DNA of 6,257 bases. It comes from an uncultured Paraburkholderia sp. (GTDB lineage Bacteria; Pseudomonadota; Gammaproteobacteria; Burkholderiales; Burkholderiaceae). Positions within the stretch are counted from its first letter, which is position 1; every line of letters begins with the position of its first letter. Made by a program: the position numbers and the translations under genes. The DNA lies in assembly GCA_937917025.1 (NCBI GenBank), contig CALFSF010000393.1, positions 1 through 6,257 of the forward strand. The letters run 5' to 3'. This document shows positions 1 through 5,703 of this stretch, piece after piece. The notes beneath the pieces are model-generated. The model was not told the DNA's origin and ran no database searches. It worked only from the letters and a program-made list of their open reading frames with translations.

Positions 1-1
1 C

Positions 2-601
2 AAGACTTACGGCCCCAAGGGCATCGGCGCCCTTTACGTGCGTCGCAAGCCGCGTATCCGTATCGAGGCGCAGATGCACGGCGGCGGTCACGAGCGCGGC
101 ATGCGTTCGGGCACGCTGGCCACGCACCAGATCGTCGGCATGGGCGAGGCGTTTCGCATCGCGCGCGAGGAAATGGCGACGGAAAACGAACGCATTCGCA
201 TGCTGCGCGACCGTCTGCTGCGCGGCCTGTCGGAAATCGAGGAAACGTATGTGAACGGCGACATGGAAAAGCGTGTCCCGCACAACCTGAACATCAGCTT
301 CAATTTCGTCGAGGGCGAGTCGCTGATCATGGCGGTGAAGGACATCGCGGTGTCGTCGGGTTCGGCGTGCACGTCGGCTTCGCTGGAGCCGTCGTATGTG
401 CTGCGCGCGCTCGGTCGCAACGACGAACTGGCACACAGCTCGATCCGCTTCACGGTCGGCCGTTTCACGACGGAGCAGGACGTCGACTACGTGATCAACC
501 TGTTGAAGAACAAGATTGCCAAGCTGCGCGATCTGTCGCCGCTGTGGGAAATGCATCAGGACGGTATCGACATCTCGACCATCCAGTGGGCCGCGCACTG
601 A
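2..601 (+). CDS. iscS: Cysteine desulfurase IscS, C-terminal half (5' end outside window)
   Basis: PLP-dependent enzyme converting L-cysteine to L-alanine and handing the persulfide sulfur to IscU and other acceptors in the cytoplasm. The 199 visible residues read in frame from base 2 and start at the Lys of the HK-x-YGPKG motif, the Schiff-base lysine (K206 in E. coli numbering). The class V aminotransferase motif HGGGHERGMRSGT follows. The catalytic loop SSGSACTSAS has its cysteine at 368-370; counting from K206 this falls exactly on E. coli Cys328, and the stop falls at residue 404, so the family length is preserved with no indels. The tail, around LSPLWEM and the final WAAH, is the conserved C-terminus involved in IscU contact. 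The frame stays open to the left edge, so the true start lies upstream, where iscR would usually be found. Identification is by direct resemblance to the known family and is very secure. Confidence 0.98.
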   Translation, partial: KTYGPKGIGALYVRRKPRIRIEAQMHGGGHERGMRSGTLATHQIVGMGEAFRIAREEMATENERIRMLRDRLLRGLSEIEETYVNGDMEKRVPHNLNISFNFVEGESLIMAVKDIAVSSGSACTSASLEPSYVLRALGRNDELAHSSIRFTVGRFTTEQDVDYVINLLKNKIAKLRDLSPLWEMHQDGIDISTIQWAAH

Positions 602-620
602 CGCGCCAGCATTGACATCG

Positions 621-643
621 GCGTCGATCTGAAAATCGAACGC
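621..643 (+). other. Bulged hairpin in the iscS-iscU gap
   Basis: Arms 621-628 and 635-643 can pair over 8 base pairs, with one unpaired A (640) and a six-base loop (629-634). No T-run follows, so it is not an intrinsic terminator. It sits about 16 bases upstream of the iscU ribosome binding site. It could stabilise or process the mRNA, but a stem of this size can also arise by chance. Confidence 0.35.
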
Positions 644-658
644 GGTTTGAAACGAATC

Positions 659-667
659 AAGGAGTGA
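659..667 (+). promoter_or_regulatory. Ribosome binding site of iscU
   Basis: The purine-rich AAGGAGTGA matches the anti-Shine-Dalgarno consensus and ends four bases before the ATG at 672. This fixes the iscU start. It is one of the three strongest ribosome binding sites in the window (with iscX and the glycine-zipper gene), fitting the high amount of scaffold protein needed. Confidence 0.8.
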
Positions 668-671
668 CATC

Positions 672-1088
672 ATGGCTTACAGCGACAAGGTTCTGGACCA
701 TTACGAAAACCCGCGCAACGTCGGTTCGTTCGCGAAAGACGACGACGCGGTCGGCACCGGCATGGTCGGCGCGCCGGCGTGCGGCGACGTGATGAAGCTG
801 CAGATCCGCGTGGGCGCGGACGGCATCATCGAAGACGCGAAGTTCAAGACGTACGGCTGCGGTTCGGCAATCGCGTCGAGCTCGCTCGTCACCGAATGGG
901 TGAAGGGCAAGACGCTCGATCAGGCGATGACGATCAAGAACACGCAGATCGCCGAAGAACTGGCGCTGCCGCCGGTCAAGATCCACTGCTCGATCCTCGC
1001 GGAAGACGCGATCAAGGCAGCGGTCGCCGACTACAAGCAGCGTCATGGCGGTGCCGTGGAAGCGGGCGAAAAGCAGCACGCCGCGTGA
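672..1088 (+). CDS. iscU: Iron-sulfur cluster assembly scaffold protein IscU
   Basis: Scaffold on which [2Fe-2S] (and then [4Fe-4S]) clusters are built in the cytoplasm from IscS sulfur, iron and ferredoxin electrons. The 138-residue product has the three cluster cysteines at exactly the E. coli positions: C37 in GAPACGD (followed by the conserved D39), C63 in YGCGSAIASSS and C106 in KIHCSILAED, with H105 beside it. The LPPVK motif recognised by the HscA chaperone is at residues 99-103, consistent with hscBA lying downstream. The only difference from the roughly 128-residue enterobacterial protein is a longer hydrophilic tail after about residue 125, rich in Gly, Glu, Lys and His. It starts 70 bases after iscS behind a clear ribosome binding site. 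IscU rather than SufU or NifU: no extra domains, and the isc neighbours settle it. Confidence 0.99.
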   Translation: MAYSDKVLDHYENPRNVGSFAKDDDAVGTGMVGAPACGDVMKLQIRVGADGIIEDAKFKTYGCGSAIASSSLVTEWVKGKTLDQAMTIKNTQIAEELALPPVKIHCSILAEDAIKAAVADYKQRHGGAVEAGEKQHAA

Positions 1089-1116
1089 ATGGACTGAATG
1101 GTGGGCTTGAAGTACG

Positions 1117-1149
1117 GTGATCCGCACGCGGAAGAGCGTGCGGATTCAC
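1117..1149 (+). other. Strong hairpin in the iscU-iscA gap
   Basis: Bases 1120-1129 pair perfectly with 1136-1145 (10 base pairs, GC-rich) around a six-base GGAAGA loop. Past one bulged T (1146) three more pairs form (1117-1119 with 1147-1149). No T-run follows on either strand, so it is not a classical terminator. Lying about 30 bases after the iscU stop, it could protect the iscU 3' end from exonucleases or mark a processing site; this is inference. The rest of the 180-base gap shows no reading frame I can support. Confidence 0.55.
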
Positions 1150-1280
1150 GGCGAAACAGCAGGCAGCGGGCGGTTTGACGACACGGCAACGTGGAACGGA
1201 GCGCCCGGCGTGAACGATACTGGATGCAGGCAGGGTAGCGGGGGCGCGATCACACGCGTCATCGCGCAATGAGAAACGCT

Positions 1281-1604
1281 ATGGCAATTACGTTGACCGA
1301 AAAGGCAGTACAGCACGTCCAGAAATACCTGACACGGCGCGGTAAAGGCGTCGGCCTGCGCGTGGGTGTGCGCACGACGGGATGCTCGGGTCTTGCCTAC
1401 AAGCTGGAATATGTGGACGAACTCGCACCGGAAGACGAAGTGTTCGAATGCAACGGCGTGAAGATCATCGTCGACCCGAAGAGCCTCGCCTATATCGACG
1501 GCACGGAACTCGACTTCGCGCGCGAAGGGTTGAATGAAGGCTTCAAGTTCAACAACCCGAACGTGAAGGACGAGTGCGGCTGCGGCGAATCGTTCCGCGT
1601 GTAG
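1281..1604 (+). CDS. iscA: A-type iron-sulfur carrier protein IscA
   Basis: A-type carrier (HesB/YadR/YfhF family) that binds iron or Fe-S clusters and passes them to recipient proteins. Length from the chosen start is 107 residues, identical to E. coli IscA. The three metal/cluster cysteines are at the family positions: C35 in TTGCSGLAY, and C99 and C101 in DECGCGESF at the C-terminus. The GLNEGFKFNNPNVKDECGCG block is almost invariant in IscA. The frame also has an ATG at 1269, but the product starting MAITLTEK at 1281 matches the family N-terminus and has a weak purine stretch (GAGAAA, 1271-1276) just upstream, while nothing resembles a binding site before 1269. The gap to iscU (192 bases to this start) is long compared with the tight packing in enterobacteria, and a terminator follows the stop. 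IscA rather than ErpA or SufA on the basis of context and sequence. Confidence 0.97.
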   Translation: MAITLTEKAVQHVQKYLTRRGKGVGLRVGVRTTGCSGLAYKLEYVDELAPEDEVFECNGVKIIVDPKSLAYIDGTELDFAREGLNEGFKFNNPNVKDECGCGESFRV

Positions 1605-1620
1605 CTCCGCGCGAAGCGGG

Positions 1621-1646
1621 AAAAAGGCGGCGCGGGCCGCCTTTTT
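1621..1646 (+). terminator. Intrinsic terminator between iscA and hscB (inside the operon)
   Basis: Perfect 11-base-pair inverted repeat: AAAAAGGCGGC (1621-1631), loop GCGG, GCCGCCTTTTT (1636-1646). The GC stem runs into a T5 tract on the + strand and a matching A5 on the left, so the shape is that of a rho-independent terminator that could work in both directions. It begins 17 bases after the iscA stop and is followed by hscB on the same strand. The terminator is probably leaky, or hscB has its own promoter; I see no convincing promoter between 1647 and 1732. Confidence 0.85.
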
Positions 1647-1732
1647 AATTTCCGCCTCCTGGTTTTTCGCCTCATGTTTTGCCGCACGCTTCACGCGCCT
1701 CTCACGCTCTCATCAACGGACGACGTAATCCG

Positions 1733-2260
1733 ATGGCCTCGCTGACCGACAGCCACTTCGACCTGTTCAACCTGCCGGTGCAATACGCGATCGATAGCAG
1801 CACGCTCGATCATGCGTATCGCACGGTTCAGGCGCAGGTTCACCCCGACCGTTTCGCCGCCGCCGGCGATGCGCAGAAGCGCATCGCGATGCAATGGGCG
1901 ACGCGCACCAACGAGGCGTATCAGACGCTGCGCGATCCGCTCAGGCGCGCGACGTATCTGCTGTCGCTTCGCGGGATCGACGTCGGCGCGGAAAACAACA
2001 CGGCGATGGAACCGGCGTTCCTGATGCAGCAGATGGAATGGCGCGAAGGTATCGAAGACGCGGCCGCAGCGAAGAACATCGGCGCGCTCGATGCACTCCT
2101 TGCTGAGTTGCGCGATGAAGAGCGCGTGCGCTTCACGAAACTGGGCGCGCTGCTCGACAGTGGCGCGAACCAGGCGGCCGGCGAGGCGGTGCGTCAGTTG
2201 ATGTTCATCGAGCGCGTGGCGTCGGAAATCGGCGCGCAGATCGAGAAGCTCGATAACTGA
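1733..2260 (+). CDS. hscB: Fe-S biogenesis co-chaperone HscB (J-protein)
   Basis: J-domain co-chaperone that delivers IscU to HscA and stimulates HscA ATPase activity during cluster release. The 175-residue product (E. coli about 171) has a J-domain over residues 8-80 that opens with HFDLFNLP and carries the essential HPD motif at 37-39, followed by the helix typical of HscB (TRTNEAYQTLRDPLRRATYLL). After a short linker comes the C-terminal helical bundle (about 95-172), including FLMQQMEWRE at 96-105, the conserved patch of the IscU-binding face. The frame extends upstream to a TTG at 1679, but the ATG at 1733 gives the family N-terminus (MASLTDSHFDLF). The ribosome binding site is weak: a GGA at 1718-1720 is rather far away. 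Translation may be modest, or coupled to readthrough transcripts. The gene follows the internal terminator by about 87 bases. Confidence 0.96.
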   Translation: MASLTDSHFDLFNLPVQYAIDSSTLDHAYRTVQAQVHPDRFAAAGDAQKRIAMQWATRTNEAYQTLRDPLRRATYLLSLRGIDVGAENNTAMEPAFLMQQMEWREGIEDAAAAKNIGALDALLAELRDEERVRFTKLGALLDSGANQAAGEAVRQLMFIERVASEIGAQIEKLDN

Positions 2261-2326
2261 TGCACTGGTCGCAAACCAGACGATTCAATCATTAACGGGT
2301 CGAACGACACCCGAAGAAGATCACAG

Positions 2327-4198
2327 ATGGCTTTACTGCAAATCTCCGAACCCGGCATGGCGCCCGCGCCGCATCAGCGGCGTCTCGCCGTCGGCATCGA
2401 TCTCGGCACCACGAACTCGCTCGTCGCGGCGGTGCGCAGCGGCGTGCCCGACGTGCTGCCCGACGAGGACGGCCATATGCTGCTGCCGTCCGTCGTGCGT
2501 TATCTGGAAAAGGGCGGCCGCCGGATCGGCCGCGCGGCGAAGGCCGAGGCGGCGAGCGATCCGCGCAACACGATCGTCTCGGTCAAGCGCTTCATGGGCC
2601 GCGGCAAAAGCGAAGTGGAAGGCGCCGAGAACGCGCCGTACGATTTCGTCGATGCGCCCGGCATGGTGCAGATTCGTACGATCGATGGCGTGAAGAGCCC
2701 GGTCGAAGTGTCGGCGGAAATTCTCGCGACGCTGCGTCAGCGCGCCGAAGATACACTGGGCGACGAACTCGTCGGCGCGGTGATCACCGTGCCTGCGTAT
2801 TTCGACGAAGCGCAGCGCCAGGCGACCAAAGACGCTGCGCGTCTCGCCGGCCTGAACGTGCTGCGTCTGCTGAACGAGCCGACCGCCGCGGCGATTGCGT
2901 ACGGGCTCGATAACGGTTCGGAAGGGTTGTACGCCGTGTACGACCTCGGCGGCGGCACGTTCGATCTGTCGATCCTGAAGCTCACGAAAGGCGTGTTCGA
3001 AGTGCTCGCGGCCGGCGGCGATTCCGCGCTCGGCGGTGACGATTTCGACCACGCGCTGTATCGGCATGTGCTCGCGCAGGCGGGCATCGCACCGCAGACG
3101 CTGACGCCGGAAGACGTCCGCCTGCTGCTCGACCACGTTCGCGTGACGAAGGAAGCGCTCTCAGGCGCGCCGGACGCGAAGCTCGAAGCCACGCTGTCGA
3201 ATGGCACGAAGCTCGATCTGATCATCGACGAAGCCACCTTCGAAACCATCACGCAGGCGCTCGTGCAGCGCACGCTCGGCCCCACGAAGAAGGCGCTGCG
3301 CGACGCCAAAGTCGCGCCCGCCGACATCAAGGGCGTGGTGCTGGTGGGCGGCGCGACGCGCATGCCGGTCATCCGCCGCGCGGTCGAGGCGTTCTTCGGC
3401 CAGCCGCCGCTCATCAATCTCGATCCGGATCAGGTGGTCGCGCTGGGCGCGGCGATCCAGGCCGATCTGCTGGCGGGCAACCGCGGCGCCGACGGCGACG
3501 ACTGGTTGCTGCTCGACGTGATTCCGCTGTCGCTCGGCGTCGAGACGATGGGTGGCCTGACCGAAAAGATCATCCCGCGCAATTCGACGATTCCGGTCGC
3601 GCGCGCGCAGGATTTCACGACGTTCAAGGACGGCCAGACCGCGATGGCGATCCACGTGGTGCAGGGCGAGCGCGAGCTCGTGAGCGATTGCCGCTCGCTC
3701 GCGCGCTTCGAGCTGCGCGGCATTCCGCCGATGGCGGCCGGCGCGGCGCGGATTCGCGTGACGTACCAGGTCGACGCGGACGGCCTCCTCTCGGTGTTCG
3801 CACGCGAACAGCATTCGGGCGTCGAGGCTTCGGTGGTGGTGAAGCCGTCCTACGGTCTCGCCGACGACGACGTCGCGCGGATGCTCGAGGACAGCTTCAA
3901 GACCGCGGAAGTCGACATGCGCGCCCGCGCGCTGCGCGAGGCGCAGGTCGAGGCGCAACGTCTCATCGAGGCCACGGATGCGGCGCTTGCCGCCGATGGC
4001 GAACTCCTCGACGACGACGAACGCGCGCAGCTCGATACGCTCCTCGCCGCGTTGCGCACGCTCGCGCAGAGCGACGACGGCGACGCCGTCGAAGCGGCAA
4101 CCAAAGCCGTCGCCGAGGGCACGGACGAATTCGCCGCGCGCCGCATGAACAAGGGTATCCGGCGCGCGCTGGCGGGCCGCAAGCTCGACGAGATTTAA
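2327..4198 (+). CDS. hscA: Fe-S assembly Hsp70 chaperone HscA
   Basis: Specialised Hsp70 that binds the LPPVK motif of IscU and, driven by ATP hydrolysis and HscB, promotes cluster transfer to apo-proteins. The 623 residues (E. coli about 616) begin MALLQISEPG as in other HscA proteins. The ATPase domain spans about 20-388, with phosphate loop IDLGTTNS (24-31), the second Hsp70 signature YDLGGGTFDLS (205-215) and the third, VVLVGGATRMPVIRR (337-351). The interdomain linker is LLLD (394-397), leading into DVIPLSLGVET; the beta-sandwich substrate domain covers about 398-510 and the helical lid about 511-623. It is shorter than DnaK and lacks a DnaK-type acidic C-terminal tail, which with the hscB and fdx neighbours makes it HscA. 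It starts 66 bases after hscB behind a modest purine stretch (GAAGAAGA, 2313-2320). A small 5-base-pair stem (2265-2269 with 2275-2279) sits in that gap. No key residue appears missing. Confidence 0.98.
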   Translation: MALLQISEPGMAPAPHQRRLAVGIDLGTTNSLVAAVRSGVPDVLPDEDGHMLLPSVVRYLEKGGRRIGRAAKAEAASDPRNTIVSVKRFMGRGKSEVEGAENAPYDFVDAPGMVQIRTIDGVKSPVEVSAEILATLRQRAEDTLGDELVGAVITVPAYFDEAQRQATKDAARLAGLNVLRLLNEPTAAAIAYGLDNGSEGLYAVYDLGGGTFDLSILKLTKGVFEVLAAGGDSALGGDDFDHALYRHVLAQAGIAPQTLTPEDVRLLLDHVRVTKEALSGAPDAKLEATLSNGTKLDLIIDEATFETITQALVQRTLGPTKKALRDAKVAPADIKGVVLVGGATRMPVIRRAVEAFFGQPPLINLDPDQVVALGAAIQADLLAGNRGADGDDWLLLDVIPLSLGVETMGGLTEKIIPRNSTIPVARAQDFTTFKDGQTAMAIHVVQGERELVSDCRSLARFELRGIPPMAAGAARIRVTYQVDADGLLSVFAREQHSGVEASVVVKPSYGLADDDVARMLEDSFKTAEVDMRARALREAQVEAQRLIEATDAALAADGELLDDDERAQLDTLLAALRTLAQSDDGDAVEAATKAVAEGTDEFAARRMNKGIRRALAGRKLDEI

Positions 4199-4219
4199 GC
4201 CGCTTCAACCCCGGATCAT

Positions 4220-4254
4220 GTGACGCGCGGCGATATCAAAAAAGCGCGCGTCAC
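4220..4254 (+). other. Inverted repeat in the hscA-fdx gap
   Basis: Perfect 10-base-pair inverted repeat: GTGACGCGCG (4220-4229) and CGCGCGTCAC (4245-4254), separated by 15 bases containing an A6 run. No T-run follows, so it does not look like an intrinsic terminator. A -10-like TAAAAT (4258-4263) lies just downstream, but no good -35 box is found at the right spacing. It could be an mRNA structure or, less likely, an operator for a local fdx promoter. Confidence 0.5.
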
Positions 4255-4314
4255 CGGTAAAATGGTGCGTAGCCTGACTGACGGCGGCGTGCCCAGAGAA
4301 CGAACGGAAACTGT

Positions 4315-4656
4315 ATGCCTCAAATCGTTGTGCTGCCTCACGTCGAACTGTGCCCGGAGGGCGCGGTGATCGAAGCTGTGCCGGGCAAGAGCATCTGTGA
4401 CAATCTGCTGGATAACGGCATCGAAATCGAGCACGCGTGCGAGAAGTCGTGTGCCTGCACCACGTGTCACGTGCTCGTGCGCGAAGGCTTCAACGCGCTC
4501 GTGCCGTCAGAAGAAGACGAAGACGATCTGCTGGACAAGGCATGGGGTCTCGAGCCGGAATCACGGCTGTCGTGCCAGGCGCTGGTGCCGGCCGACCAGG
4601 ACCTCGTCGTTGAAATCCCGCGTTATTCGATCAATCACGCGAAGGAAAATCACTAA
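4315..4656 (+). CDS. fdx: ISC-type [2Fe-2S] ferredoxin
   Basis: Adrenodoxin-like plant/vertebrate-fold ferredoxin that donates electrons for cluster assembly on IscU and reductive coupling. The 113-residue product (E. coli 111) carries the four cluster ligands in the pattern C-x5-C-x2-C ... C: C42, C48 and C51 in HACEKSCACTTCH, and C87 in SRLSCQA. The additional C46 between the first two ligands is characteristic of Isc ferredoxins and is present. The acidic stretch SEEDEDDLLDKAWGLEPE (65-82) matches the partner-docking region of this family. The ATG at 4315 gives the family start MPQIVVLPH; a GGAAA lies upstream at a usable distance. The gene is 116 bases after hscA and only 16 bases before iscX, so it is translated from the same message as iscX. 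Confidence 0.98.
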   Translation: MPQIVVLPHVELCPEGAVIEAVPGKSICDNLLDNGIEIEHACEKSCACTTCHVLVREGFNALVPSEEDEDDLLDKAWGLEPESRLSCQALVPADQDLVVEIPRYSINHAKENH

Positions 4657-4663
4657 GAGGAGG
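4657..4663 (+). promoter_or_regulatory. Ribosome binding site of iscX
   Basis: GAGGAGG lies directly after the fdx stop codon and nine bases before the ATG at 4673. It is a near-perfect Shine-Dalgarno sequence and decides the start of the small iscX gene, which is in the frame that runs open from inside fdx. Confidence 0.85.
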
Positions 4664-4672
4664 CGAGCAGCC

Positions 4673-4870
4673 ATGAAATGGACCGACACGCAGGAAATCG
4701 CGATGGCCCTGACGGACAAGCATCAGGCCGTCGATCCACAGACGGTGCGTTTCACCGATCTGCACCGCTGGGTGATGGAGCTGGACGGGTTCGATGACGA
4801 CCCCAACCGCTCGAACGAAAAGATTCTCGAAGCGATCCAGGCGGCGTGGATCGAAGATGCGGATTATTGA
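4673..4870 (+). CDS. iscX: Fe-S cluster assembly protein IscX (YfhJ family)
   Basis: Small acidic protein that binds IscS, at a site overlapping that of frataxin/CyaY, and binds iron weakly; it is thought to modulate the desulfurase. The 65-residue product (E. coli 66) shows the family hallmarks: MKWTD at the start, VDPQTVRFTDLHRWV in the middle, and the acidic FDDDPNRSNEKILEAIQAAW block at 40-59, which forms the metal- and IscS-binding surface. It ends with an acidic tail (EDAD). Only this part of the longer open frame is coding: the earlier part overlaps fdx out of frame, and the strong ribosome binding site points to 4673. It is the last gene of the operon, followed by a terminator 25 bases after the stop. 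Confidence 0.97.
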   Translation: MKWTDTQEIAMALTDKHQAVDPQTVRFTDLHRWVMELDGFDDDPNRSNEKILEAIQAAWIEDADY

Positions 4871-4895
4871 ACGTATCTAACCGCGCTGTTTCTGT

Positions 4896-4935
4896 GCAAA
4901 AAAGGCGATTCCACGGGGTGGATCGCCTTTTTTGC
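4896..4935. terminator. Bidirectional intrinsic terminator ending the isc operon
   Basis: Fourteen perfect base pairs join 4896-4909 (GCAAAAAAGGCGAT) to 4922-4935 (ATCGCCTTTTTTGC). Past a single bulged T (4910) three more pairs form, leaving a five-base loop (4914-4918). A six-base T-run follows the GC stem on either strand. It lies between the convergent iscX and glycine-zipper genes, 25 bases from one stop and 52 from the other, so it probably terminates both transcripts. Confidence 0.93.
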
Positions 4936-4987
4936 TTCTGGGGTGTCGCCGGATGCCGGCCGCCGGCCGCGCCGGAAAAGAGCAGGT

Positions 4988-5692
4988 TTAACCCGCGACG
5001 AGCGTGCCGTTTTCGATCCGCACGCGCTGGCCTTGCTGGAACGGCGGCGCTTCGTGATAGGTGAAGTAGCGCGTTTTGCCGGTTTCCATGCGCACACGGA
5101 CCGAATAGCTCGTCGTGCTGCGGATATGTTTTTCGACCGAGTTGCCGGCCACACCGCCGCCGAGCGCGCCCAGCAGCGTCATCGCCGTGCGGCCGCCGCC
5201 GCTGCCGAACTGGTTACCCACGACGCCACCGGCCACCGCGCCGCCGACCGCGCCGATACCCGTGCCGTGACCCTCGGTCTTGACGGCCGAAATCGCTTCG
5301 ACCGTGCCGCAGCTCTGGCAGTACGCCGGCTGCGCAGGCGCCTGCTGGGCGGGTTGCTGTGCGTACTGGGGCTGCTGCACCGGAGCAGGAGCCGGAGGCG
5401 CCTGCGGGGCAGTTTGCGGCTGTGCCTGAGCCTGTTGCGGCTGGGCGGGCGTTTGTTGCTGCGCGTAGTTGGCCGGATTGGCGGGTGCGGCGGAATCGAC
5501 CACGGGCTGCTGGCTGCCGACCTGCGCGGCCTGCGTCTGGTCGCTCTGGGCGGCGTTGCCACCGGCTTTCGGGAACACACCCGTCACGGCCGCGGTGGCG
5601 GCGAGGGCGGCAACGATGACAGCGCCTGCCGCAGTCGCAATCAGCGGGTGAAGGCGGCGTTTTTGCGTGGGTTGCGTGTTGGGATTGTCCAT
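4988..5692 (-). CDS. Membrane-anchored glycine-zipper (SlyB/17-kDa antigen-like) protein
   Basis: Envelope protein of 234 residues; its exact role is unknown. After a short hydrophilic start and a basic patch (KRR, 11-13) comes one hydrophobic segment (about 16-40), which reads as an uncleaved signal anchor; no lipobox cysteine follows. Residues about 45-123 are low-complexity, with Q, P and A dominating 76-123, a likely flexible periplasmic spacer. A CxxC (C125, C128, in YCQSCGTV) precedes the glycine zipper (about 141-184, with GAVGGAVAGGVVGNQ and GALGGGVAGN), the hallmark of the Rick_17kDa_Anti / glycine zipper 2TM family. The C-terminal 190-234, ending near FQQGQRVRIENG, resembles the tail of the SlyB lipoprotein. 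The ATG at 5690-5692 has GGAGGT five bases upstream on the - strand. It is convergent to the isc operon and reads in the same direction as lysS. The family call is firm; function would be inference (envelope integrity or stress). Confidence 0.88.
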   Translation of the reverse strand: MDNPNTQPTQKRRLHPLIATAAGAVIVAALAATAAVTGVFPKAGGNAAQSDQTQAAQVGSQQPVVDSAAPANPANYAQQQTPAQPQQAQAQPQTAPQAPPAPAPVQQPQYAQQPAQQAPAQPAYCQSCGTVEAISAVKTEGHGTGIGAVGGAVAGGVVGNQFGSGGGRTAMTLLGALGGGVAGNSVEKHIRSTTSYSVRVRMETGKTRYFTYHEAPPFQQGQRVRIENGTLVAG

Positions 5693-5697
5693 ATGTG

Positions 5698-5703
5698 ACC
5701 TCC
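5698..5703 (-). promoter_or_regulatory. Ribosome binding site of the glycine-zipper gene
   Basis: On the - strand GGAGGT lies five bases before the ATG (5692-5690). This is a perfect Shine-Dalgarno core and supports the chosen start. Confidence 0.8.

Noticed and set aside
1175..1180. TTGACG as -35 box of an iscA promoter
   Set aside because: No acceptable -10 hexamer lies 16-18 bases downstream; GATACT at 1216-1221 is too far away.
1269..1280. Upstream ATG giving a four-residue longer IscA
   Set aside because: No ribosome binding site precedes it; the ATG at 1281 gives the exact family length and N-terminus.
1679..1732. TTG start extending HscB by 18 residues
   Set aside because: The extra residues do not resemble the HscB N-terminus; MASLTDSHFDLF at 1733 does.
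2333..3136. Long open frame of 267 codons on the - strand within hscA
   Set aside because: Antisense shadow of a fully convincing hscA. Composition is rich in Arg, His and Ala as expected from reading GC-rich codons backwards, with no recognisable domain.
3161..3958. Second long open frame (265 codons) on the - strand within hscA
   Set aside because: Same reason: Arg-, His- and Ala-rich, no domain, opposite to highly conserved Hsp70 sequence.
5321..5467. Repetitive CTG/TGC-rich stretch that might be a tandem repeat or CRISPR-like array
   Set aside because: It is the coding sequence of a Q/P/A-rich linker with irregular units; there are no constant repeats or spacers.
4943..5698. 251-codon open frame on the + strand opposite the glycine-zipper gene
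   Set aside because: It begins almost at the terminator and is an Arg-, Gly- and Leu-rich mirror of the Q/P/A and glycine-zipper codons. The - strand gene has a perfect ribosome binding site and family motifs.
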